Source of the DNA: Vogesella indigofera
Lineage (GTDB): Bacteria; Pseudomonadota; Gammaproteobacteria; Burkholderiales; Chromobacteriaceae
Assembly: GCF_028548395.1 (NCBI RefSeq)
Contig: NZ_JAQQLA010000003.1
Coordinates: forward strand, 62,001 to 126,000
Direction of reading: 5' to 3'
Length of the DNA stretch: 64,000 nucleotides
The translations under genes and the position numbers were made by a program. The notes beneath the pieces are model-generated. The model saw only the letters and a program-made list of their open reading frames with translations, did no database searches and was not told the DNA's origin. Shown piece by piece: positions 46,291 through 58,344 of the stretch. Every line of letters begins with the position of its first letter. Position 1 is the stretch's first letter.

Positions 46291-47208
46291 ATGAATATCC
46301 AGCGCCTCTTCAAGCGCCTCAAGCCCGGTCGCGGCACGGTGATCTCGATCCCGTACTTCTGGCTGCTGCTGTTTTTCCTGGTGCCGTTCTTCATCGTGCT
46401 GAAGATCAGCTTCGCCGAGCAGGATCTTGCCATTCCCCCGTTCACCAGTCTGATGAACCTGGAGGAGGGCGGGCTGCTGCACCTTACGCTCAATCTCGGC
46501 AACTTCGACTTCATCCTCAGCGATGACTTCTACGCCAAAACCTATTTGTCCTCGTTGCAAACCGCGCTGTTCACCACACTGATGTGCTTGCTGCTGGGCT
46601 ACCCGATCGCCTACGCCATTGCGCGTACCGATCCGGCGCGGCGCAACGTGCTGCTGATGCTGGTGATGCTGCCGTTCTGGACCTCGTTCCTGCTGCGCGT
46701 CTACGCCTGGATGGGCCTGCTCAACGAAAACGGCCTCATCAACAGCTTTCTGCTGGCGATCGGCCTCATCAACGAGCCGTTGATGCTGTTCCACAACGAC
46801 TTCTCGCTGTATCTGGTGATGGTGTACGCCTACCTGCCATTCATGATCCTGCCGCTGTTCTCGCACCTGGTGAAAATGGACGGCCGCCTGCTGGAAGCGG
46901 CCAGCGATCTTGGTGCCGGCCCGATCAAGGCCTTCCTCACCATCACGTTGCCGCTGTCCAAGAACGGCATCATCGCCGGTTCGATGATGGTGTTCATCCC
47001 GGCGGTCGGTGAGTTCGTGATTCCGGAGCTGGTCGGTGGCCCGGATACGCTGATGATCGGCAAGGTGCTGTGGAACGAGTTCTTCGACAACAACAACTGG
47101 CCGATGGCCGCCGCGGTGGCGACGGTGATGGTGCTGTTGCTGATCGTGCCGATCGCGTTCCTGCACCGCTTCGAAACCCGCCAGCTGGAAGGAAAAGGCA
47201 ATGACTAA
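46291..47208 (+). CDS. potH: Putrescine ABC transporter permease
   Basis: The 305-residue product is a BPD_transp_1 permease with six spans. The EAA loop that docks the ATPase is visible as LLEAASDLGAGPIKAFLTITLPLSKNGI (about 205-232). It carries the PotH-like N-terminal span YFWLLLFFLVPFFIVLKISF. AAGGAG lies just before its ATG, 11 bases after potG. It overlaps potI by eight bases. Confidence 0.92.
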   Translation: MNIQRLFKRLKPGRGTVISIPYFWLLLFFLVPFFIVLKISFAEQDLAIPPFTSLMNLEEGGLLHLTLNLGNFDFILSDDFYAKTYLSSLQTALFTTLMCLLLGYPIAYAIARTDPARRNVLLMLVMLPFWTSFLLRVYAWMGLLNENGLINSFLLAIGLINEPLMLFHNDFSLYLVMVYAYLPFMILPLFSHLVKMDGRLLEAASDLGAGPIKAFLTITLPLSKNGIIAGSMMVFIPAVGEFVIPELVGGPDTLMIGKVLWNEFFDNNNWPMAAAVATVMVLLLIVPIAFLHRFETRQLEGKGND

Positions 47209-48055
47209 TCAGCAAAAACTGTCTCCCTTCCTCAAGGGCATGCTGCTGCTGGGGCTGCTGTTCCTGTACATCCCCATCGTCAGCCTGATCGTGTACTCGT
47301 TCAACGACTCCAAGTTGGTGACGGTGTGGGGCGGCTTCTCCACCAAGTGGTACGCGTCGCTGTTCCAGAATGAGCAGATCATCTCGGCGGTGGAATTGTC
47401 GGTGCAGATCGCGCTGGCCAGCGCCACCGCGGCGGTGACGCTGGGCACCATCGCCGGCTTCGTGCTGGCGCGCTTCAAGCGCTTCCCGGGCAGCTCGCTG
47501 TTCGCCGGCATGATGACGGCGCCGATGGTGATGCCGGAGGTGATTACCGGCCTGTCGATGCTGCTGCTGTTCATCTCGATGCAGCAGCTGATCGGCGTGC
47601 CGGCCGAGCGCGGCTTCTTCACCATCTGGGTCGGCCATACCACGCTGTGCATGGCCTACGTGTCGGTGGTGGTGCGTTCGCGGCTGCTGGAAATCGACCA
47701 GTCGCTGGAAGACGCGGCGATGGATCTGGGCGCGCGCCCGCTGAAGATCTTCTTCGTGATCACGCTGCCGCTGGTGGCGCAGGCGATTGCCTCCGGCTTC
47801 CTGCTGTCGGTGACACTGTCGCTGGACGACCTGGTGATGACCGCCTTCCTGTCCGGGCCCGGCTCCACCACGCTGCCGCAGGTGATCTTCTCCAAGGTGC
47901 GTCTCGGCCTCAATCCGGAAATCAACGCGCTGGCGTCGATTACCGTGCTGGTGGTCGGCGTGCTGGTGATCGTTGCCAACTACCTGATGCTGAATTCGCA
48001 ACGCAAGCGCGAACGTGCGCTGGCGGCGGCGATGCGCGAAAGCAGCGCCGGCTGA
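47201..48055 (+). CDS. potI: Putrescine ABC transporter permease
   Basis: The 284-residue product is the second permease subunit, six spans, EAA loop LEDAAMDLGARPLKIFFVITLPLVAQAI (about 168-195). Its start lies inside the end of potH, so both are translated together. A hairpin terminator follows, which would end the potGHI unit before puuB. Confidence 0.92.
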   Translation: MTNQQKLSPFLKGMLLLGLLFLYIPIVSLIVYSFNDSKLVTVWGGFSTKWYASLFQNEQIISAVELSVQIALASATAAVTLGTIAGFVLARFKRFPGSSLFAGMMTAPMVMPEVITGLSMLLLFISMQQLIGVPAERGFFTIWVGHTTLCMAYVSVVVRSRLLEIDQSLEDAAMDLGARPLKIFFVITLPLVAQAIASGFLLSVTLSLDDLVMTAFLSGPGSTTLPQVIFSKVRLGLNPEINALASITVLVVGVLVIVANYLMLNSQRKRERALAAAMRESSAG

Positions 48056-48084
48056 CGCTGATGGGCGCCGCCCGGCGCCCCCGG

Positions 48085-48114
48085 ACGGCGGAGTTGCCCG
48101 ACTCCGCCGTTTTT
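48085..48114 (+). terminator. Terminator after potI
   Basis: ACGGCGGAGT (48085-48094), loop TGCCCG, ACTCCGCCGT (48101-48110), then TTTT, 30 bases after potI. Confidence 0.88.
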
Positions 48115-48200
48115 CTTGTCTGTCACGGGTGATTTTTTGCCAAAAAGGGATGGATCTTGCCGTTTGCCCTGCCGTTTTCCTGACCACAAACGAGGACTTT

Positions 48201-49502
48201 ATGCTCAATTACGCCCACCAGCCGCATGCCCCATCCTATTACGCCGCCACTGCCGTGCCGTGGGAGCCCGGGGCCGCCCTGCAAGGGCGGGTGGACTGCG
48301 ACGTGTGCGTGATTGGCGGCGGCCTGACCGGGGTGTCCACCGCACTGAATCTGGCCGAACGTGGCCTGCGCGTGGTGCTGCTGGAAGGCTCGCAGATCGG
48401 CTTTGGCGCCTCCGGCCGCAACGGCGGCCAAGTGATCGCCGGCTACGCCTGCGAAATGGACACCATCCGCCAGCAGCTGGGCGACGAGCTGGCCAAGGCG
48501 TTCTGGCAGATGTCGCTGGAGGCGATCGACATCATCGAGCAGCGGGTGCAGCGACACGGCATTGCCTGCGACTGGACGCGCGGCTACTGCACCGCGGCGG
48601 TGAAACCGGCGCACCTCGACGACCTGCTGGCCTGGCAGCACGAGGCGGAAAGCTTCTACGGCTATCGCCACTACACGCTGTGGGACAAGGAGACGTTGGC
48701 CGCCAATCTCGCCTCCGAGCGCTACCAGGGTGGCCTGTTCGATCCGCTGGCCGGGCATATCCATCCGCTGAACTACCTGCTGGGGCTGGCCACCGCCGCG
48801 CGCAACGCCGGGGTGACGTTGCACGAAAACTCGCCGGTCACCAGCATCGATACCGGTATCGGCACTGGCGGCCGGCCGCTGGTGCGGACCGCGCAGGGCG
48901 AGGTGCACTGCCAGCAGCTGGTGCTGGCCTGCAATGCCTTCGTCGGTCAGTTGGTGCCGGAGCTCAACCGCCGCATCATGCCGGTCGGTACCTATGTCAT
49001 TGCCACCCAGCCGCTGGGCGAGGCGCGCGCGCGCGGCCTGATCGCCAACAATATGGCGGTGTGCGACACCAACTTCGTCCTCGACTACTACCGCCTGTCC
49101 GCCGACCAGCGCCTGCTATTCGGCGGCAAGGTCAGCTACTCCGGACGCGAGCCGCGCGATCTGGCCGGCAGCATGCGCGCCGACATGCTGCGCGTGTTCC
49201 CGCAGCTGGCTGACGTGCAGATCGACTATGCCTGGGGCGGCTTCTGCGACATCACCATGAACCGGGCGCCGGACTTCGGCCGCATTGCGGCCAACGTTTA
49301 CTACGCGCAGGGCTTCTCCGGCCACGGCGTGGCCATCACCGGGCTGGCCGGCAAGGTGCTGGCCGAGGCGATCACCGGCGACGACCAGCGCCTGAAGCTG
49401 TTCGAGCGGCTGCGCCATCGCCGCTTCCCCGGTGGCGAGCTGCTGCGCACCCCGGCGCTGGTGCTGGGCATGGCCTGGTACCGGCTGCAGGATCACTTCT
49501 GA
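48201..49502 (+). CDS. puuB: Gamma-glutamylputrescine oxidase-like FAD oxidoreductase
   Basis: The 433-residue product is a DAO-family flavoprotein with the dinucleotide fold CDVCVIGGGLTGVSTALNLAERG (about 32-55), GASGRNGGQV, and the C-terminal FAD contact GFSGHGVAITGLAGKVLAEAI. It matches PuuB/OrdL proteins, which oxidise gamma-glutamylputrescine to the aldehyde in putrescine breakdown. Placement after putrescine transport genes supports this. The other Puu enzymes (A, C, D) are not in the window. ATG 48201 has GAGGAC upstream. A repeat copy is at 49286 (coding AANV). Confidence 0.87.
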   Translation: MLNYAHQPHAPSYYAATAVPWEPGAALQGRVDCDVCVIGGGLTGVSTALNLAERGLRVVLLEGSQIGFGASGRNGGQVIAGYACEMDTIRQQLGDELAKAFWQMSLEAIDIIEQRVQRHGIACDWTRGYCTAAVKPAHLDDLLAWQHEAESFYGYRHYTLWDKETLAANLASERYQGGLFDPLAGHIHPLNYLLGLATAARNAGVTLHENSPVTSIDTGIGTGGRPLVRTAQGEVHCQQLVLACNAFVGQLVPELNRRIMPVGTYVIATQPLGEARARGLIANNMAVCDTNFVLDYYRLSADQRLLFGGKVSYSGREPRDLAGSMRADMLRVFPQLADVQIDYAWGGFCDITMNRAPDFGRIAANVYYAQGFSGHGVAITGLAGKVLAEAITGDDQRLKLFERLRHRRFPGGELLRTPALVLGMAWYRLQDHF

Positions 49503-49999
49503 GCCGGTCGCCAGCGCGCTGACCGGGGCGTACCCCGCACTGGCCAGCCGTCATCCGCCGGTATTCGCGGGGCGCCCCGACTATATTGAGGCAACGGCGT
49601 CTTGTCCCGGCGTGACGTGCCCCGCAACGGTGCGCCGGTGCTGGCATTGTTCGTCATGTTGCAGTGCGGCATCAGCTTGTGGCCGCGGTGTTGAATATCA
49701 TGGACGCGTCACGCGCCGAACGTTGCCGCCGGATGGTCGCGGAACGGTTAAAAAACATTCACATGACGCCGCTACACTGGGCTGTCGGCAGCAGGGGTGG
49801 CCGGTGTCGTGTTGATTAAAATGGACGGCCCAAAATTGTGCTTGTCACAGCGCGTGATATTGCTAAAATCCGCGCTCATTTTGCGGCGATCAGCCGTTTA
49901 TTGCGCGCTCCGACATCCCAGGCCCACATGAAGCTTTCTTAGCCCGAAAGCCGCGCACTAAGGAGCAGTTTTTCCAAATTTTTAGCAGGAAATCCTTTC
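49503..49999 (+). other. Intergenic region and leader of speA
   Basis: These 497 bp contain no family-matching gene. The first half is GC-rich; a short stem CCGGTC/GACCGG lies right after puuB without a T run. The second half holds a good promoter (49842-49869) and a leader of about 125 bases. The leader contains a four-codon frame ATG AAG CTT TCT TAG at 49928-49942 and a small stem GCTTTC/GAAAGC (about 49932-49950), then an A/T-rich stretch before the AGGAAA ribosome site. Confidence 0.45.
49842..49869 (+). promoter_or_regulatory. Probable sigma-70 promoter of speA
   Basis: TTGTCA (49842-49847), 16-base spacer, TAAAAT (49864-49869): five of six matches in both boxes. Transcription would start near 49876. 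Confidence 0.6.
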
Positions 50000-51880
<1,881 letters not shown>

Positions 51881-51925
51881 GCGCGGGCATGAGCCGCGTC
51901 GCTTGACGCGGCACTCCGCCCGTAC

Positions 51926-51967
51926 AAAAGGTTGGCCGCAAGCCTCACGCTTGCGGCCAACCTTTTT
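51926..51967. terminator. Repeat inverted pair acting as bidirectional terminator
   Basis: Two full-length repeat copies form an 18-bp stem (51926-51943 with 51949-51966, loop CTCAC) that ends in six T on the plus strand and four A-derived T on the minus strand. It lies between convergent speA and the MocR gene and touches the latter's stop codon. It is the clearest case of the repeat doubling as terminator. Confidence 0.93.
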
Positions 51968-53358
51968 TATTGTGTGCCATCGCAGCTCGCGAAGAAGGCA
52001 AACACCTCCGGTACCAGATGGGCGACATTGCAGCGCAGCCACGGCGTGGCCTCCGGCTGTACCCGGAACAGCACGCCCGGTGCCAGCAGGATGTCTTGCT
52101 GCAATGCCGCTTCGGTGCAGCGGACCGCATCCAGTGCCGGCGGGAGCTGTACCCAGGCAAACAGGCTGGGAGCCGGTTCGGCAAATACCGGCCAGCCCAG
52201 TGCCTCGAAGCCGCTTCTGGCGGCAAGGTTGGCCGCCAGCAGGCGATCGCGCAGTTTCTGCAAGCGCCGGCGGCAGCTGCCATCGGTCAGCATGGACTGT
52301 GCCAGCTGCTCGTTGATCAGTGACGAAGTCAGTCCGGTCAGCATCTTGTGGTTGACGAGGGCGTCGATCACCTCGTCGTTGGCCACCACATAGCCGACTC
52401 GCAAGGACGGTGCCAGTGTTTTCGAGACGCTGCCGATATGGATGACGCGCTGGGTGCCGGCCAGTGCCTGCAGCGGTGTGCTGCCCGGCTCGGCCAGCGC
52501 GGCGGACACATCGTCCTCCACCACCCAGCAGGCGTGCTGCTCGGCCAGTTGCAGCACGCGATGGGCGGTGGCGTGATCGTAGCTGGCACCGGTCGGGTTG
52601 TGCAGGCGTGGGTTGGTGAAAAAGGCGCGCGGCTGGTGTGCCTGCATCAGCTGCGCCAGTTGCGCGGAGTCGGGGCCGTGCGCGGTCCACGGTACGCCGA
52701 TGACGCGGGCGCCGGCCATCTTCAGCAGGGTGATCAGGTTGCAGTAACCGGGATCGTCTACCAGTACCACGTCGCCACTATTTACCAGCATCTTGATAAC
52801 CAGTTGCAGCGCCTGGCTGGCGCCCTGCGTCAGCAGGATATTGTCGGGTGTCGCCGGCAGGCCCTGGGCGCCAAGGTTGGCGGCCAGGGTTTGTCGCAGG
52901 CGCAACAGCCCCATCGGGTCGCCATAGTGGGCCGGCGGCTGCGGGTCGCGGCCGAGGGCGCGCAGACTGCGGGCCAGCCCGTTCTGGTCGTACCAGTCTG
53001 CGGGTAACCAGCCGCTGCCCGGCTGGCGATCGCTATCGGCGGGGTTGAAGTGGTTGTCGATCAGCCAGTAGGCATCGGCGGTTTTTTGCGGTTGGCGCGG
53101 AGCGGCAACCTGGCCACTTCCGGCTCGCGGCCGTACGTAAAAGCCGTCGCCGCGCCGTGCAATCAATACGCCGTCGGCAACCAGCCGGTCGTAGGCTTCC
53201 ACCACGGTGAAGGTGCTGACGCCGTGGCTGGCGGCAAACTGGCGAATGGACGGCACCTGTTCGCCGGCGCGCCATTGCCGGCGGTGCACGGCATCCTGTA
53301 CTGCTGCAGCGATGCGTTCGATGAGCGAGCCGCTGAAGGCATCCAGTTGCAAGGACAT
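51967..53358 (-). CDS. MocR/PdxR-type GntR regulator with aminotransferase-like domain
   Basis: The 463-residue product has a GntR winged helix-turn-helix (about 10-78; VPSIRQFAASHGVSTFTVVEAYDRL) fused to a fold-type I aminotransferase domain (about 95-460) with PLP Lys 313 in IGSVSKTLAPSLRVGY and NPRLHNPTG. MocR regulators bind PLP and an amine or amino acid and usually control an adjacent divergent gene, here an amino-acid-type binding protein and an AstE-like hydrolase. It is more likely their regulator than an enzyme. The start (complement 53356-53358) has TGGAGA upstream; longer frames run across the divergent promoter. Confidence 0.9.
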   Translation of the reverse strand: MSLQLDAFSGSLIERIAAAVQDAVHRRQWRAGEQVPSIRQFAASHGVSTFTVVEAYDRLVADGVLIARRGDGFYVRPRAGSGQVAAPRQPQKTADAYWLIDNHFNPADSDRQPGSGWLPADWYDQNGLARSLRALGRDPQPPAHYGDPMGLLRLRQTLAANLGAQGLPATPDNILLTQGASQALQLVIKMLVNSGDVVLVDDPGYCNLITLLKMAGARVIGVPWTAHGPDSAQLAQLMQAHQPRAFFTNPRLHNPTGASYDHATAHRVLQLAEQHACWVVEDDVSAALAEPGSTPLQALAGTQRVIHIGSVSKTLAPSLRVGYVVANDEVIDALVNHKMLTGLTSSLINEQLAQSMLTDGSCRRRLQKLRDRLLAANLAARSGFEALGWPVFAEPAPSLFAWVQLPPALDAVRCTEAALQQDILLAPGVLFRVQPEATPWLRCNVAHLVPEVFAFFASCDGTQ

Positions 53359-53483
53359 GAGGTCTCCACTGTATTGGTGATCCGGCCTGTACAGCCTTGG
53401 TCGACAACAGGACGGTCGTACATGGTAGCGGGTTTGTGTCCGCCATACAGTAGCGGCACTCACTCGGAGAACAGGGACACGAC
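53359..53483. promoter_or_regulatory. Divergent control region MocR / binding protein
   Basis: This 125-bp gap holds the promoters of both genes. It contains spaced TGTA words (CTGTATTGG at about 53370, CTGTACAGCC at about 53388, GTACATGG at about 53416) that could be direct-repeat operator sites, as is usual for MocR proteins. This is suggestion only. Confidence 0.35.
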
Positions 53484-54251
53484 ATGAACAAGCGATCAAT
53501 AGCAGTACTGGCACTGCTTGCTGCCAGCAGCCAGAGCGTATTGGCCGAAGAGCCGCTGCGCATCGTGACGGAAGGGACTTTTCCGCCGTACAGCATGACC
53601 CGGGCCGACGGCAGCCTGACCGGCTTTGATGTCGATATTGCCAAGGCACTGTGCAGTGAAATGAAGATGAAGTGCGAGATCAAGGCGAATGATTTTGAAG
53701 GCATGATCCCCGGGCTGATCGCGAAGAAATTCGATGTGGCCGTGGCCTCGATGGCGATTACCGAGGAGCGCAAGAAAGCCGTGGCGTTCAGCGACAAATA
53801 TCAGGGTGGCTACAGCACCCTGATCGGCAAGACCGGCCAGAAGCTGGATGGCACGCCAGCAGGCATGAAGGGCAAGACCATCGGCATCCAGCAGGGCACC
53901 ATTCAGGCGAACTATGCCCGGGCGAAATATCAGCCGGCAGGTGTCAGGCTCAGCACTTACAGCACGGTCGAGAATGCGTTCCTCGATGTGGTTAGCGGCC
54001 GCATCGATGCCTTGATGATCGATGTGGGTGGTGCCTATGAATTGAAGAAAAGCCCGAAAGGCAAGCTGGTCGAGATGTTCGGTCCGAAAATGAACGATGT
54101 GAAATATTTCGGCACCGGCTCCGGTATTGCCGTGCGCAAGGCAGACAAAGCCCTGCTGGGCAGGATCAACGCCGCGCTGAAGACCATTCTGGCAAACGGC
54201 AGCTACAAGAAGATCAACGACCAGTATTTCGACTACAACCAGTACGACTGA
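53484..54251 (+). CDS. Periplasmic amino-acid-binding protein, family 3
   Basis: The 255-residue product has a cleavable signal (to about VLA, residue 21) and a solute-binding fold of family 3. Marks are LRIVTEGTFPPYSM, GFDVDIAKALC, DVAVASMAITEERKKAVAFSD and the late GTGSGIAVRKADKALL. It resembles the lysine/arginine/ornithine/histidine group (ArgT, HisJ, ArtJ). No permease or ATPase gene adjoins it. It lies divergent from the MocR regulator and ahead of an AstE-like hydrolase, which suggests a basic or N-acylated amino acid as ligand. AGGGAC precedes the ATG. Confidence 0.9.
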   Translation: MNKRSIAVLALLAASSQSVLAEEPLRIVTEGTFPPYSMTRADGSLTGFDVDIAKALCSEMKMKCEIKANDFEGMIPGLIAKKFDVAVASMAITEERKKAVAFSDKYQGGYSTLIGKTGQKLDGTPAGMKGKTIGIQQGTIQANYARAKYQPAGVRLSTYSTVENAFLDVVSGRIDALMIDVGGAYELKKSPKGKLVEMFGPKMNDVKYFGTGSGIAVRKADKALLGRINAALKTILANGSYKKINDQYFDYNQYD

Positions 54252-54281
54252 GTCCGGCGGCGAGCTTCCACTCTCACTTTG

Positions 54282-54307
54282 ACCCGGCCGCTGCCGGGTG
54301 TTTTTTT
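54282..54307 (+). terminator. Terminator after the binding-protein gene
   Basis: ACCCGGC (54282-54288), loop CGCT, GCCGGGT (54293-54299), then a run of seven T. It ends only 10 bases before the next start codon, so the hydrolase gene is either expressed by read-through or from elsewhere. Confidence 0.85.
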
Positions 54308-54317
54308 GGCAACGATC

Positions 54318-55409
54318 ATGCATATCCAGAACCATACCCTGCCGGGCGTCATGCCTGGCACGCAGCATGTACTGAACAGCTACCACTTTGGCAAAGAGGG
54401 GAGCGGCCCGCATGTCTACCTGCAGGCGGGACTGCATGCAGATGAATTGCCAGGAGTCGTACTGCTGCATCGCCTGTGCCGCCGGCTGGAGTTACTGGAG
54501 GGAGAAGGCCGCATTCGCGGCCGGCTGACGGTGGTGCCGATGGCCAATCCGCAAGGCATGACCCAGCACCTGCAGGGACAGCACTCCGGCCGTTTTGACG
54601 GAGTCAGTGCCGAAAACTTCAATCGCCATTACCCGGACCTGAGTGACGCCGCCGCGGCACGGCTGGATGCGACAGCGGATAGTGCCAAGGTGCGCCAGGC
54701 GCTGCGGCAGGCATTGGTTGCGCAGCCGGCGGTCAGCACAATCGATGCCTTGCGTCACACCCTGTTCGATATGGCCTTGCAGGCAGATATGGTGCTGGAT
54801 GTGCATTGCGACAGCGAAGCCGTGCTGCACCTTTATGGCAATAACCGGCATCAGGCGGCGGCGGGTGAGCTGGCCGGTTTTCTGCAGGCCGGGGCCACCT
54901 TGCTGTGCGACGAGGCCGGTGGCATGTCGTTCGATGATGCGGTGGTGCAGAACTGGCGCCGGCTGGAGCAGCGGCTGGGCGTGACGCTGGCGATTCCGCT
55001 GGCGCTGACGGTCGAGCTGCGCGGGGTGGCGGATGTCGAGGACAGGCTGGCGGCGCGTGACGAAGGCGGCCTGCTGGCATGGCTGCGCTGGGTCGGCGTG
55101 CTGGAGGGCGAGAAAGTGGCGCCACCGCAGGCGCCGCAAGCCGCAACGCCATTGGCCGGGGTCGAGACCATCGTGGCGCCGCATGGTGGCGTGGTGGTGT
55201 ACCAGGCGACACCGGGGCAGGTCTTGGTTGCCGGCTCGCGTATTGGTTATCTGCTCAATCCGCTGGATGGTAGCCAGACGCCTTTGCTCAGCCAACGTGG
55301 CGGCTATTTCTATGCCCGTGTCGCCAACCGGCTGGCGACGACGGGGGCGGAACTGGTGTTTCTTGCCGGCGCCGGTGTCTGGCGCAATGGTAACTTGCTG
55401 TCGGCGTAA
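54318..55409 (+). CDS. AstE/AspA-family hydrolase (deacylase)
   Basis: The 363-residue product belongs to the succinylglutamate desuccinylase/aspartoacylase superfamily, zinc-dependent deacylases of N-acyl amino acids. Metal ligands are His 40 and Glu 43 in AGLHADELPG and His 163 in LDVHCDSEA. The C-terminus forms a lipoyl-like barrel (VAPHGGVVVYQATPGQVLVAGSRIGYLLNPLDG). It is only distantly like the AstE at 40661, and resembles the DoeB-like group. Linked to a MocR regulator and a binding protein, it probably removes an acyl group from an imported amino-acid derivative. No clear ribosome site is seen. Confidence 0.85.
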   Translation: MHIQNHTLPGVMPGTQHVLNSYHFGKEGSGPHVYLQAGLHADELPGVVLLHRLCRRLELLEGEGRIRGRLTVVPMANPQGMTQHLQGQHSGRFDGVSAENFNRHYPDLSDAAAARLDATADSAKVRQALRQALVAQPAVSTIDALRHTLFDMALQADMVLDVHCDSEAVLHLYGNNRHQAAAGELAGFLQAGATLLCDEAGGMSFDDAVVQNWRRLEQRLGVTLAIPLALTVELRGVADVEDRLAARDEGGLLAWLRWVGVLEGEKVAPPQAPQAATPLAGVETIVAPHGGVVVYQATPGQVLVAGSRIGYLLNPLDGSQTPLLSQRGGYFYARVANRLATTGAELVFLAGAGVWRNGNLLSA

Positions 55410-55427
55410 GGCGCAGTTGGTGACAGG

Positions 55428-55462
55428 AAAGGTTGGCCGCAGTATTGCGGCCAACCTTTTTT
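55428..55462. terminator. Repeat inverted pair acting as bidirectional terminator
   Basis: AAAGGTTGGCCGCA (55428-55441), loop GTAT, TGCGGCCAACCTTT (55446-55459) and further T to 55462. It lies between the convergent AstE-like and NnrS genes. Confidence 0.92.
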
Positions 55463-55484
55463 ATGGTGCGAAGGTGCTACCGGT

Positions 55485-56675
55485 CTAGCCCGGCTTGCCG
55501 TCGGCCCGCTTTTTCGCCAGCAGCGGCAGGCCGAACCAGGCCCAGCCGAGCAGGCCCACGAGCAGGCTCAGCGCCGCCAGCACATAGCCGCGCAGGGCGA
55601 ACGCCGGCAGCAGGTCGGCGCTGACGCGCAGTAGCGCCACGCCGTGCAGCAGCAGGTACAGCCACCACAGGCCGCGGCTGGCCTGCAGCGGATGACCGGC
55701 ATGGCCCAGCATCACTCGCGAGGCGAAGCCGACCAGCATGGTGATGAAGAAGCCGACCGTCACCGCGTGTAGTCCGGCCAGCGACGACACCAGACCGAAA
55801 TCGGCCAGCGTCAGCAGCAGGAAGGCCAGCGGCAGCCAGGCAAAGGCGAGGTGCAACATGGCCAGCAGGGGCACGCTGCGACTGCGCCACGACTGCCAGC
55901 GATAGAGGCAGGTGGCGCTGAGGCCGCACAACAGCAGGCTTGCCGGCCACAGCGGCAACTGGGCAATGGCAAGCACGCCGTACAGCCAGCTGCCGCCCAG
56001 TAGTGCCAGCAGCAGCCAGCGCGGCCGCCACACCTGGTAGGGCGCAATCACGCTCTGGGTGAAGAACGGCAGCATGCGGTGGCTGACGGCGAGGAAGACC
56101 GGCAACAGGAAACCCCACAGCGCCAGGTTGCGCATCCACCACCACGCCGCCGCCACGTCGGCCAGCAGCCAGTACAGCATCGCCAGCAGGCCACCGCAGC
56201 CGGCCAGCAGCGCGGCCAGTACCGCCTGCGCGTGCAGGCGGTCGCTGACGCTGCTCTGGCGAAGCAGTTGCTGCATGGTCTGCGCCAGCAGCGCCAGCGC
56301 CGCCAGCCACAGCAGTGCGGCGGCAGCCAGCCAGTAGTGCGAGCCGGGCAGTGCCGCCAGTGCGCAGAGCAGGGCGGTGAACAGCAGCAGCGGGATCAGC
56401 ACGCAGCGCCAGCGTGCCGGCGAGGCGGCGTTCAGCCAGCGCGGCGCGGCGGTCAGGATGAAGCCGGTCATGAAAAACGGAAACAGGCCGTACAGCATCA
56501 GCGCCGCGTGCGCCTGCAGCGGGCTGAGCTCGCGGTGCAGGCTGGCGCCTTGCTGGCGCAGCAGCAATTCGCTGCTCCAGACCGCCAGCAGTAGCAGGGC
56601 GGCGAGCAGGCCGGGCAAGAATGCCGCGCGATGGGGGGTGGCGGCCAACCTTTGTAATACGGGGAGGGGCGACAT
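55485..56675 (-). CDS. NnrS-family membrane protein
   Basis: The 396-residue product has about twelve membrane spans and the NnrS pattern: MLYGLFPFFMTGFILTAAPRW early, then AVSHRMLPFFTQSV and AGLHAVTVGFFITMLVGFASRVMLGHAGHPL with conserved His. NnrS is a haem- and copper-containing protein that helps denitrifying and other bacteria cope with nitric oxide. No nor or nir gene is near. I start at the ATG (complement 56673-56675); the frame extends 44 codons further without coding style. A near-copy of the repeat (one mismatch) encodes RLAAT close to the N-terminus. Confidence 0.88.
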   Translation of the reverse strand: MSPLPVLQRLAATPHRAAFLPGLLAALLLLAVWSSELLLRQQGASLHRELSPLQAHAALMLYGLFPFFMTGFILTAAPRWLNAASPARWRCVLIPLLLFTALLCALAALPGSHYWLAAAALLWLAALALLAQTMQQLLRQSSVSDRLHAQAVLAALLAGCGGLLAMLYWLLADVAAAWWWMRNLALWGFLLPVFLAVSHRMLPFFTQSVIAPYQVWRPRWLLLALLGGSWLYGVLAIAQLPLWPASLLLCGLSATCLYRWQSWRSRSVPLLAMLHLAFAWLPLAFLLLTLADFGLVSSLAGLHAVTVGFFITMLVGFASRVMLGHAGHPLQASRGLWWLYLLLHGVALLRVSADLLPAFALRGYVLAALSLLVGLLGWAWFGLPLLAKKRADGKPG

Positions 56676-58230
<1,555 letters not shown>

Positions 58231-58344
58231 TTTCCGTTTCCGGAACCTAATCAAATCCGCATTCTGGGGAACTCCGCTGCCGCTACGGTAGCGGAGCGGG
58301 GCTTGCTGCGCCCGGTTCCGGAACACCACGAGGGAGAAATAACC

